This document shows, one piece after another, positions 1 to 5,708 of a stretch of 6,571 nt of DNA (positions are counted from its first letter, which is position 1; every line of letters starts with the position of its first letter). The DNA lies in NCBI GenBank assembly GCA_026647295.1, contig JAPKHB010000223.1:1-6571 (forward strand), written 5' to 3'. The notes under the pieces are model-generated. The model made no database searches. It saw only the letters and a list, made by a program, of their open reading frames with translations, and was not told the origin of the DNA. This DNA is from Planctomycetota bacterium. GTDB taxonomy: Bacteria; Planctomycetota; PLA2; JAEUHO01. The position numbers and the translations under genes are program-made.

Positions 1-1416
1 CACCTCGATCTGCGGCAGGCCGCGCGGGGCCGGCGGGATGCCGTCGAGCAGGAAGCGCCCGAGCGTGCGGTTGTCCTTCGCCATCGCGCGCTCGCCCTGC
101 AGCACGTGCACCTCGACCTGCGGCTGGTTGTCCGCGGCGGTCGAGAACACCTCGGTCTTGCGGGTCGGGATGGTGGTGTTGCGCTCGATGAGCTTGTGCA
201 TCATCCCCCCCTGCACCTCGACGCCGAGCGAGAGCGGGGTGACATCCAGCAGCAGGAGGTCCTGGAGGGTCTCGTCGCCGCTCAGGATGCCGGCCTGGAT
301 CGCGGCGCCCAGCGCCACGCTCTCGTCCGGGTTCACCGAGCGGTTGGGCTCGCGCCCGAAGATCTCCTTCACCATCGCCTGCACGCGGGGGATGCGGGTC
401 GAGCCGCCCACCAGGAGCACCTCGGCCAACTCGCCCGCCGAGATGCCCGCGTCCTTGAGGGCCTGGAGGCAGGGCCCGCGCACCCGGCTCAGGACGGGCT
501 CGACCAGCTGCTCGAACCGCGCCCGGGTGAGGGTCATCACCAGGTGCTTGGGGCCCGCCGCGTCGGCGGTGATGAAGGGCAGGTTCAGGTCGGTCTGCAT
601 CGAGGTGCTCAAGTCGATCTTGGCCTTCTCGCAGGCCTCGCGCAGCCGGTGCAGCGCCATCGGGTCCTGGCGCAGGTCGATGCCGTGCTCCTTCTTGAAC
701 TCGCCGGCCACGTGGTTCACGAGGATCTCGTCCACGTCGTCGCCGCCCAGGTGGGTGTCGCCGTTGGTGGCCAGCACCTCGAACACGCCCTCGCTCAACT
801 CGAGGATGGAGATGTCGAAGGTGCCGCCGCCCAGGTCGAAGACGGCCACCTTGCCGGACCGCTTCCTGTCGCGGTCCAGGCCGAAGGACAGGGCCGCCGC
901 GGTGGGCTCGTTGATGATGCGCATCACGTTGAGGCCGGCGATCACGCCGGCGTCCTTGGTGGCCTGGCGCTGGCTGTCGTTGAAGTAGGCCGGGACCGTG
1001 ATGACCGCGTTCTTGACCGGCTGGCCCAGGTGGTCCTCGGCCGCCTTCTTGAGGTACTGGAGGATGATCGCAGAGATCTCCGGCGGCGTGTAGTGCTTGC
1101 CGCGCACGTCCACCTTCACGAGCTCGTCGGGCCCGCCGACGATGCGGTAGGGGACGATCTTCTCCTCGGACTCCACCTCGCGGTGGCGCCGGCCCATGAA
1201 GCGCTTGATGCTGTAGACGGTGTTCTGCGGGTTGGTGACGGCCTGGCGCCGGGCCGCCTGGCCCACGAGCCGCTCGCCGCTCTCCGTGAACGCGACCACG
1301 CTCGGGGTCACGCGGTGGCCGTCGGCGTTCACGATGACCCGCGGCTCGCCGCCTTCCATGACCGCCACGACGCTGTTGGTCGTGCCCAGGTCGATGCCGA
1401 TGATGCGATCCGCCAT
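1..1416 (-). CDS. dnaK: DnaK (Hsp70) molecular chaperone, C-terminal part cut by window edge
   Basis: ATP-dependent cytosolic chaperone that binds exposed hydrophobic segments of unfolded proteins and cycles with DnaJ and GrpE. The minus-strand frame is open from ATG 1416 to base 1, giving 472 codons; E. coli DnaK has 638 residues, so about the last quarter (substrate-domain lid and C-terminal tail) lies outside. Visible in order: N-terminal phosphate-1 motif GIDLGTTNS (about residues 7-15), INEPTAAA, the phosphate-2 motif DLGGGTFD with Thr199 at the same number as the E. coli autophosphorylation site, LVGGSTRIP, NPDESVALGAA, the interdomain linker LLLLDVTPLSLG (about 387-398) and the start of the beta substrate domain, ending at APRGLPQIEV. 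The match is to true DnaK rather than HscA. A GAGGA ribosome-binding site lies 4 nt before the ATG. The gene follows the sigma-54 regulator on the same strand after 200 bp. No CIRCE element is visible, and neither grpE nor dnaJ is in the window. Confidence 0.98.
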   Translation of the reverse strand, partial: MADRIIGIDLGTTNSVVAVMEGGEPRVIVNADGHRVTPSVVAFTESGERLVGQAARRQAVTNPQNTVYSIKRFMGRRHREVESEEKIVPYRIVGGPDELVKVDVRGKHYTPPEISAIILQYLKKAAEDHLGQPVKNAVITVPAYFNDSQRQATKDAGVIAGLNVMRIINEPTAAALSFGLDRDRKRSGKVAVFDLGGGTFDISILELSEGVFEVLATNGDTHLGGDDVDEILVNHVAGEFKKEHGIDLRQDPMALHRLREACEKAKIDLSTSMQTDLNLPFITADAAGPKHLVMTLTRARFEQLVEPVLSRVRGPCLQALKDAGISAGELAEVLLVGGSTRIPRVQAMVKEIFGREPNRSVNPDESVALGAAIQAGILSGDETLQDLLLLDVTPLSLGVEVQGGMMHKLIERNTTIPTRKTEVFSTAADNQPQVEVHVLQGERAMAKDNRTLGRFLLDGIPPAPRGLPQIEV

Positions 1417-1420
1417 GGTG

Positions 1421-1426
1421 TCCTCT
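1421..1426 (-). promoter_or_regulatory. Ribosome-binding site of dnaK
   Basis: On the minus strand AGAGGA is followed by CACC and then the ATG at 1416. This fixes the dnaK start, which also matches the usual DnaK N-terminus (MADRIIGIDLGTTNS). It shows that this genome uses Shine-Dalgarno initiation for at least some genes, in contrast to the unit-heading genes at 4285, 4436 and 5716. Confidence 0.75.
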
Positions 1427-1480
1427 TCCGTTTCGGGGGTCAGGGGGTTGGGGCGTCGCGGCGGGGGCCCGCCGCAGGGT

Positions 1481-1503
1481 CCGGGCGCCCCGGGGGGCGC
1501 CGG
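1481..1503. repeat. GC-rich inverted repeat in the dnaK upstream region
   Basis: The arms GGCGCCCC and GGGGCGCC are perfect inverted copies separated by GG, and two more pairs form outside if one G is bulged. In RNA this would be a stem of about 7 bp with a 4-nt loop. It sits 65-87 nt upstream of the dnaK ATG. No T-run follows on either strand, so it is not a classical intrinsic terminator. It could be a leader hairpin, attenuate read-through from the regulator gene, or be a by-product of high GC. Confidence 0.4.
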
Positions 1504-1519
1504 CCGCTGCGCGGCTCGT

Positions 1520-1536
1520 CCGCAAGCCCCATACCG
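1520..1536 (-). promoter_or_regulatory. Weak candidate sigma-54 (-24/-12) promoter for dnaK
   Basis: On the minus strand the 17 nt from 1536 to 1520 read CGGTATGGGGCTTGCGG. This has the invariant GG and GC dinucleotides 10 nt apart and a perfect TTGC -12 element, but the -24 element matches TGGCACG at only 4 of 7 positions. Transcription would start near 1511, leaving a leader of about 95 nt with the 1481-1503 hairpin inside it. GG-N10-GC is frequent by chance in GC-rich DNA, so this call rests partly on the adjacent sigma-54 activator gene. Confidence 0.25.
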
Positions 1537-1616
1537 CGCGCCGCGGGCCCGCCCGACCGCACCCCCGCGCCCCCGCCCCGACCACCCCGCGCCAAAACGG
1601 CACGGTCTCTCGGCGG

Positions 1617-3026
1617 CTACCCTGCCGATCCGGCCCGACCCGCGCGGCGCGCGAGCCCGTATTGGCTCACCTTGCGGTACAGCGTCCGCGCGCTCACGCC
1701 GAGCAGCCGGGCGGCCTGTTCGCGGTTGCCCCCCACGTCCCGAAGGGTGTTGGTGACCAGCGCCCGCTCCACCTGGGCGAGCGGCAGCCCCGAGAGCGCC
1801 TGGAGCACGTCGGGCGGCTCGCCCCCGGCCGGACGCACGTACGGCGGGACGGCGTCCGGCCCGATCGGGTCCCCGCGGGAGAGCAGCACCATCGACTCGA
1901 CGGCGTTCTTGAGCTCCCGCACGTTGCCCGGCCAGCGGTAGGCCATCAGCAGTTCCAGGGCTTCGGGGGCCAGCGTGCGCACGGGCTTTCCGTGGCGGCG
2001 CGCCGCCTCGCGCACGAAGTGCTCGGCCAGGTGCGGGAGGTCCGCCAGCCGCTCGCGCAGCGGCGGGATGTGCAGTTCGACCACCCGCAGCCGGAATCCC
2101 AGGTCCTCCCGGAAGGCCCCCTCGCGGACGCGCGAGTCGAGGTCGCGGTGGGTCGCCGCGATCACGCGCACGTCGACGCGACGGGGCGTGTTGGTCCCCA
2201 CGCGCACGATCTCGCCCGACTCGAGCGCCCGCAGCAGGTGGGCCTGGGTCGACAGCGGCATGTCCCCCACCTCGTCCAGGAACAGGGTCCCGCCGTGGGC
2301 GGCCTCGAAGCGCCCCTGGCGTTCGGCGTGGGCGCCGGTGAAGGCCCCGCGCACGTGCCCGAAGAGCTCGCTCTCGAGCACGCCCTCGGCCAACGCGGCG
2401 CAGTTGAGGGGGACGAAGGGCGCATCGCGCCGCGGGCCGGCGCGGTGCAGGGCCTGGGCGACCAGTTCCTTGCCGGTGCCGCTCTCCCCGGTGATCAGCA
2501 CCGTGGCGTCCGTGGCCGCGACCTGGCTCATGACGTCGAAGACCCGCTGCATCGCGCGCGTCTGGCCGAGGATGCCCTGGAAGGAGTAGGCCCGGTCCAA
2601 GGTCTCCTGGAGCTCGCGGTTCTTGCGCTCCAGCGCGATGCGGTCGGCGGCGGCCCGCACGGTCTCGCGCAGGATGCCCACGTCCAGGGGCTTCTGGAGG
2701 TAGTGCAGCGCGCCGCACCGCATCGCCTCCACCGCCCCCTCCACCGTCCCGTAGCCCGTCACGACCACGACCTGGGGCACGGCGGCGGACTCGCGCAGGG
2801 CCCGCGCCCGGCGCACGATCTCCAGGCCGCTCGCGTCGGCCAGGCGCAGGTCGGTGATCACCAGGTCCGGCGGGCGGCCCTCCAGCGCGGCCAGGCCCTC
2901 GCGGGCGCCGTGGACGGCGGCCACCCGGTGGCCTTCGCCCTCGAGCACCTCGGCGATGATCCGAGCGTGGGCCCGGTCGTCCTCGACGATCAGGATCTGG
3001 AGGGCGGAACTGACAGAATCGGCCAT
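1617..3026 (-). CDS. NtrC-family sigma-54-dependent response regulator
   Basis: 469-aa DNA-binding activator that, when phosphorylated, should use ATP hydrolysis to remodel RNA polymerase carrying sigma-54. Domains: receiver, residues about 10-125, with acidic pair D16/D17, phospho-acceptor D59, switch T90 and K112 (QKP); a helical linker about 126-150; AAA+ domain about 151-390 with Walker A GESGTGKE (180-187), GAFTGA sigma-54-contact loop (227-232), Walker B LFLDE (248-252), arginine-finger region FREDLGFRL (305-313) and sensor II WPGNVREL (365-372); and a Fis-type helix-turn-helix about 430-457 (NREQAARLLGVSARTLYRK). All key residues are present, so it should be active. The FREDL motif continues as GF where YY is usual. 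ATG 3026 is the only sensible start and gives the normal receiver N-terminus, but no Shine-Dalgarno precedes it; a 15-bp palindrome does. The upstream kinase is the likely phosphodonor. Target promoters are unknown, with dnaK the nearest candidate. Confidence 0.96.
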   Translation of the reverse strand: MADSVSSALQILIVEDDRAHARIIAEVLEGEGHRVAAVHGAREGLAALEGRPPDLVITDLRLADASGLEIVRRARALRESAAVPQVVVVTGYGTVEGAVEAMRCGALHYLQKPLDVGILRETVRAAADRIALERKNRELQETLDRAYSFQGILGQTRAMQRVFDVMSQVAATDATVLITGESGTGKELVAQALHRAGPRRDAPFVPLNCAALAEGVLESELFGHVRGAFTGAHAERQGRFEAAHGGTLFLDEVGDMPLSTQAHLLRALESGEIVRVGTNTPRRVDVRVIAATHRDLDSRVREGAFREDLGFRLRVVELHIPPLRERLADLPHLAEHFVREAARRHGKPVRTLAPEALELLMAYRWPGNVRELKNAVESMVLLSRGDPIGPDAVPPYVRPAGGEPPDVLQALSGLPLAQVERALVTNTLRDVGGNREQAARLLGVSARTLYRKVSQYGLARRAGRAGSAG

Positions 3027-3030
3027 GGGG

Positions 3031-3045
3031 CTGACATCTTGTCAG
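3031..3045. promoter_or_regulatory. Perfect 15-bp palindrome just upstream of the response regulator start
   Basis: CTGACATCTTGTCAG has perfect 6-bp arms (CTGACA/TGTCAG) around a 3-nt centre. It ends 4 bp before the regulator ATG, in the place where a Shine-Dalgarno would be expected. It may be a binding site for a dimeric regulator, possibly autoregulation by the Fis-type HTH protein, or a short hairpin at the start of the coding sequence. A 6-bp arm palindrome can occur by chance in several kb, so function is unproven. Confidence 0.4.
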
Positions 3046-3101
3046 AGGTGGGGCCGCCGTCCAGCGCGGGCGGGGGTCCGCGTGGGCCCCCGCGGCGCGG
3101 G

Positions 3102-3494
3102 TCACGGCCCCGGACGCAACAGGAGCCGCAACTCCAGGGCGAGCTGGGGCAGGTAGCTCTGGTCGCCCTTGAGGGGCGCCTCCAGGGACCAATGGCTCGA
3201 CAGCGACCTTAGGCGCAGGCGCCCGTTCACGTGGCCCAGCGCGTCCAGGGTCCACTGGAGGCCGAGCGAGCCTTCGGCGTTCTCCCAGCGGACCGGCCGC
3301 GAGAAGTCGCCGTACTGGCGTTCGATCTGCCCGAGCAGGTCCCCGACCTCCGCGCGGGTGAGCGTCACGTGGGCCGAGCCGATCAGCCCGGCCGAGCGCA
3401 GCACGGTGCGCACGCGCCAGGACGGCCCCGGCGGCGTCTCGAAGTAGAGCTTGAGGGCGAAGATCTCCGCGTCCGGAGCCTGCTCGCGCGTCAC
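3102..3494 (-). CDS. Small WapI-immunity-like protein coupled to the histidine kinase
   Basis: 130-aa soluble protein with no signal peptide or membrane segment. I start it at GTG 3494, which overlaps the kinase stop as GTGA and is preceded by GAAGG with 6-nt spacing; the reading frame downstream contains no Met, so no ATG alternative exists within it. The pattern is an N-terminal beta strand (ALKLYFE), a helix-like LTRAEVGDLLGQIERQYGDF, then ENAEGSLGLQWTLDALGHVNGRLRL, and a C-terminal segment with DQSYLPQLALELRLLL. This order, especially EG-L-L, LGH and the DQ(S/T)YLP motif before a last helix, resembles what I recall of the WapI-type immunity protein family; that is recognition from memory, not a search. 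No toxin gene is adjacent. Its position between kinase and regulator, with translational coupling, suggests it works with the two-component pair, perhaps as ligand sensor or kinase modulator. The specific role is unknown. Confidence 0.72.
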   Translation of the reverse strand: MTREQAPDAEIFALKLYFETPPGPSWRVRTVLRSAGLIGSAHVTLTRAEVGDLLGQIERQYGDFSRPVRWENAEGSLGLQWTLDALGHVNGRLRLRSLSSHWSLEAPLKGDQSYLPQLALELRLLLRPGP

Positions 3495-3505
3495 GGTGCG
3501 CCTTC
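3491..3505 (-). promoter_or_regulatory. GTGA stop/start overlap with Shine-Dalgarno
   Basis: The minus strand reads GAAGG, CGCACC, GTGA. The kinase TGA (3493-3491) and the GTG start (3494-3492) share bases, the classical arrangement for translational coupling, which implies roughly matched production of kinase and small protein. Confidence 0.75.
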
Positions 3506-4285
3506 GGGCCGCGGGGCCGGCCCCTCCAGGGGCAACCACAGGACGAAGTCGCTCCCCTTGCCCGGCTCGGAGTAGCAGCGCAGGCTCCCGCCGTGCTCCT
3601 CGGCGATGCGCCGGGCCGTGGGCAGGCCCAGCCCGGAGCCGCCCTTGCGCCCGCTGTAGTACACGTCGAAGATCCGCTCGGTGAGCGCGGGGGCGATGCC
3701 GGGCCCCGTGTCGATCACGTCGATGCGCGCGCGCTCGCCCTCCAGGCGGGTGCGCACGATGAGTTGGAGCGGCGGACGGCGGCCTTCCTCCGGCGCCATG
3801 GGCTCCATGGCCTGCACCGCGTTGAGCATCAGGTTGAGCACGGCCTGCTTCACCAGGCGCTCGTCCAGGCGCATGATCGGCAGGTCCCGGTCGGGGTAGA
3901 AGGAGAGTTCCACGCCCGCGCGCGTGCACTCCGGCAGGAGGAAGGCGGTCACCTCCTCGAGCACGCGGTTGAGGTCCGCGCGCGCGAGGTCCAGGCGCCG
4001 GATCCCGGCGTAGCGCAGGAAGTCGTCGAGGATCTCCTCCAGGCGCTTGACCTCGCGCGTGAGGGCGCGGATGCGCCGGCGGGTGCGGGCGCTGCGTTCG
4101 TCGGCCGCCCCTTCCGGGAACTCCTCCTCGAGCAGTTGCAGGGTCACGTTCATCGTGGACAGGGGGTTGCGGATCTCGTGCACGAGCCCGCCCGCGACGG
4201 CGCCGAGGAATTCCAGGCCCTGGCGCGTGGGACCCGCGGCCGTCGGGGCGGGGGACGCGGCCGCGCGCGGGGGACGATCGGACAT
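3491..4285 (-). CDS. Soluble sensor-less histidine kinase (NtrB-like catalytic core)
   Basis: 264-aa kinase that should autophosphorylate on His and pass phosphate to the response regulator encoded downstream. An Ala/Pro-rich N-terminus (1-20) is followed directly by the dimerisation/phospho-acceptor helix with LVHEIRNPLSTM (H36) and a long helical region to about residue 95. The ATPase domain (about 105-255) has the N-box LNLMLNAVQAM (N155), G1 box DTGPGI (192-197), an F-box-like IFDVYYSGRKGG and G2 box GGSGLGL (215-221), then GSDFVLWLP near the end. All catalytic boxes are intact. There is no transmembrane helix, PAS, GAF or HAMP domain, so the signal must come from a partner protein or from the cytosol through the short N-terminus. 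ATG 4285 has no clear Shine-Dalgarno but a TAGGCT -10-like box 8 nt upstream. It heads the kinase, small protein, regulator unit. Confidence 0.94.
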   Translation of the reverse strand: MSDRPPRAAASPAPTAAGPTRQGLEFLGAVAGGLVHEIRNPLSTMNVTLQLLEEEFPEGAADERSARTRRRIRALTREVKRLEEILDDFLRYAGIRRLDLARADLNRVLEEVTAFLLPECTRAGVELSFYPDRDLPIMRLDERLVKQAVLNLMLNAVQAMEPMAPEEGRRPPLQLIVRTRLEGERARIDVIDTGPGIAPALTERIFDVYYSGRKGGSGLGLPTARRIAEEHGGSLRCYSEPGKGSDFVLWLPLEGPAPRPEGAP

Positions 4286-4299
4286 CGCGCGTCAGCCTA
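4286..4299 (-). promoter_or_regulatory. Candidate leaderless promoter (-10 box) of the kinase unit
   Basis: On the minus strand TAGGCT (4299-4294) fits the TANNNT form of a -10 box common in GC-rich genomes. Eight nt separate it from the ATG at 4285, so transcription would begin at or next to the start codon. No Shine-Dalgarno is seen and no convincing -35 box is found 16-18 nt upstream. Confidence 0.35.
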
Positions 4300-4372
4300 T
4301 CCGTCCGGCACCCCGCCCGGGCCGCCGGGCCGACCCCAACCGGCGCCGGGGCCGCCGCGGACCACTCCCGCC

Positions 4373-4387
4373 GCGCCCCCGGGGCGC
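4373..4387. repeat. 15-bp GC palindrome in the divergent promoter region
   Basis: GCGCCCC and GGGGCGC are perfect 7-bp inverted arms around one central C. It lies between the divergently transcribed kinase and TsaC-fusion genes, about 35-48 bp upstream of the TsaC-fusion -10-like box. A regulator site is possible, but GC-only palindromes are common in this sequence. Confidence 0.25.
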
Positions 4388-4421
4388 TGGGGCATTCGAC
4401 CGCCGCGTCGGGCGCGCTGGC

Positions 4422-4435
4422 TATGCTCGCCCGCC
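4422..4435 (+). promoter_or_regulatory. Candidate leaderless promoter (-10 box) of the TsaC-phosphatase gene
   Basis: TATGCT (4422-4427) matches TATAAT at 4 of 6 positions including the conserved first, second and last bases, and is followed by 8 nt (CGCCCGCC) and then ATG 4436. That places the expected transcription start at the start codon. No purine-rich Shine-Dalgarno precedes the ATG, and no good -35 box is visible at normal spacing. Confidence 0.4.
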
Positions 4436-5524
4436 ATGCCCACCGAAGTGCTCCGCGTCCTGGATCGCGCCGCGTTCGCCGGCGAACTCGAACGCGCCGG
4501 GAAGATCCTGCGGCGGGGCGGCCTGGTCGCCTTCCCGACCGAGACCGTCTACGGCATCGCGGTCCTGGCCTCGGATCCCGCCGCGGTCGAGCGCCTGTAC
4601 CGGCTCAAGGGCCGTCCGGCCGGCAAGGCGATGACGCTGATGATCGCCGACTGCGCGCCCGTGCGGGAGCGCTGCCCGCAGATCCCCCCCCGGGCCGTCG
4701 AGTTGATGAAGCGCTTCTGGCCGGGTCCCCTCACGCTGGTCCTGCCCTCGGCGGCGCCCGAGGGCCGCGGCGGCATGATCGGCTTCCGCCTGCCGGCCCA
4801 CCCGCTCGCCCGGGGGCTCGTGCGCGCCGCGGGCGTGCCGCTGCTCGTGCCCAGCGCCAACCCGAGCGACCGCCCCCCCGCCCGCACGGCGGAGGAGGTG
4901 CTGGCCTACTTCCCCGAGGGCCTCGACCTGGTCATCGACGGCGGCCCGGCCGAGGGCGGGGAGGCGAGCACCGTGGTCCAGGTCCAGGAGGACGACACGG
5001 TGGTGGTGCTGCGCGAGGGCGCCATCTCCGCCGCGCGGATCCTGGAGCCGTGCCGGGAGCGCCTCCTCTTCGTCTGCACGGGCAACACCGACCGCAGCCC
5101 CATCGCCGCGGCGCTCGTGCGCCGGCGCCTGGCCCAGCGCCTGAGCTGCGCCGAGGAGCAACTGGACGCGCGCGGCTACGAGGTCGTGAGCGCCGGCCTT
5201 GCGGCCGACCCCGGCCGGCGGGCCTCGCGCAAGGCGCGCCAGGCCGTGCGCGAGTTGCAGCCGCCGCTTTCGCTCGATGCGCACCGCTCCCAGCGGGTGA
5301 GCGAAGCGCTGGTGCGTGGCGCCACGCGGATCTTCTGCATGGAGCGCTCCCACGCCCAGCAGGTCCTTGCGTTCTTCCCCCACCGCGTGCGGGACGTGGC
5401 GCTGATCGACCCCGAGGGGCGGGACGTCCCGGACCCGGTGGCCGAGCCCCTCGAGGCCTACCGCCGCCTGATCGGCCGCCTGGACGCCGCCGCGGCGCTG
5501 ATCGCCGCCGCGGTGGTGCGCTAG
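4436..5524 (+). CDS. TsaC/Sua5-type threonylcarbamoyl-AMP synthase fused to LMW protein tyrosine phosphatase
   Basis: 362-aa two-domain cytosolic protein. Residues about 10-200 are a YrdC/TsaC domain, which makes threonylcarbamoyl-AMP from Thr, bicarbonate and ATP for the t6A37 modification of ANN-decoding tRNAs: LVAFPTETVYGIA (30-42), KGRP (58-61, the K-x-R pair), WPGPLTLVLP, LLVPSANPSDRPPA (S140/N142, the S-x-N pair), ASTVV and VLREGAIS. After a very short linker, residues about 209-362 form a low-molecular-weight phosphatase: P-loop CTGNTDRS with nucleophile C214 and R220, IFCMERSHAQQVL, and the general-acid loop VPDP (D333) followed by EAYRRL. The second Cys usual in this P-loop (CxGNxCRS) is Asp219 here. 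I recall TsaC-phosphatase fusions from Planctomycetota. The phosphatase substrate is unknown. The ATG is chosen because it gives the normal TsaC N-terminus; the frame stays open far upstream, but antisense to the kinase gene. Confidence 0.95.
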   Translation: MPTEVLRVLDRAAFAGELERAGKILRRGGLVAFPTETVYGIAVLASDPAAVERLYRLKGRPAGKAMTLMIADCAPVRERCPQIPPRAVELMKRFWPGPLTLVLPSAAPEGRGGMIGFRLPAHPLARGLVRAAGVPLLVPSANPSDRPPARTAEEVLAYFPEGLDLVIDGGPAEGGEASTVVQVQEDDTVVVLREGAISAARILEPCRERLLFVCTGNTDRSPIAAALVRRRLAQRLSCAEEQLDARGYEVVSAGLAADPGRRASRKARQAVRELQPPLSLDAHRSQRVSEALVRGATRIFCMERSHAQQVLAFFPHRVRDVALIDPEGRDVPDPVAEPLEAYRRLIGRLDAAAALIAAAVVR

Positions 5525-5555
5525 CCGCCGGCGCGCGCCGGGGGCCCCCGGCGGC
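5524..5555. repeat. Nested GC-rich inverted repeats after the TsaC-phosphatase stop codon
   Basis: Two overlapping structures are possible: GCCGCCGG (5524-5531) with CCGGCGGC (5548-5555), and the 18-bp palindrome 5536-5553 centred on GGGGGCCCCC. The repeat begins at the last base of the TAG stop, a typical place for a transcription-end hairpin, but no T-run follows, so it may at most assist termination or protect the 3' end. The rest of 5556-5680 is GC-rich sequence in which I see no gene. Confidence 0.4.
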
Positions 5556-5680
5556 GCCCCGCCCGCGGGATTGCGCCGCGCCGGCCGGAGGGGGATCCGC
5601 CCCGAGCCCCCCGGGCATCCGTGGGCGCCCCCGGCCGGCCCCCGCCCGCCGGGAATCCTCGGCCCCGCCCGGATTTCCGC

Positions 5681-5708
5681 TTGACAGGTCATGATTTGGG
5701 AATATTTT
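5681..5708 (+). promoter_or_regulatory. Strong promoter of the DUF6502 gene, probably giving leaderless mRNA
   Basis: A perfect TTGACA -35 box (5681-5686), a 16-nt spacer and TATTTT (5703-5708, 4 of 6 matches to TATAAT) form the best housekeeping-type promoter in the window, in a conspicuous AT-rich island. The -10 box ends 7 nt before ATG 5716, so transcription is predicted to start at 5715-5716, at the initiation codon. The sequence before the ATG (TTTTCCCAACC) contains no Shine-Dalgarno. Confidence 0.7.

Noticed and set aside
1570..1600. Second sigma-54 promoter candidate on the minus strand beginning TTGGCGCG
   Set aside because: The -24 half is good, but at the right spacing the -12 half reads GGTC instead of TTGC.
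1417..1616. CIRCE (HrcA) operator upstream of dnaK
   Set aside because: Neither TTAGCACTC nor GAGTGCTAA-like arms are present in the GC-rich gap.
106..1941. 611-codon open frame on the plus strand opposite dnaK
   Set aside because: Its product is Leu/Ala/Val/Gly/His-rich with no recognisable domain and mirrors GC-rich dnaK codons. Long frames antisense to dnaK are a well-known artefact in GC-rich genomes, and this one also runs into the regulator gene.
1662..3212. 516-codon plus-strand frame opposite the response regulator
   Set aside because: Low-complexity Ala/Gly/Arg/His composition with no domain; the minus-strand frame encodes a complete NtrC-family protein.
3495..3929. Longer version of the small WapI-like protein starting at ATG 3929
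   Set aside because: The added residues are an out-of-frame Pro/Gly/Arg/Ala-rich reading of kinase codons. GTG 3494, with its Shine-Dalgarno and GTGA overlap, is the credible start.
3593..4435. N-terminal extension of the TsaC-phosphatase frame upstream of ATG 4436
   Set aside because: The frame is open but antisense to the kinase and of shadow composition. ATG 4436 begins right before the TsaC domain and follows a -10-like box.
5524..5680. Classical intrinsic terminator after the TsaC-phosphatase gene
   Set aside because: Inverted repeats are present but no T-run follows any of them, so only a generic hairpin is reported.
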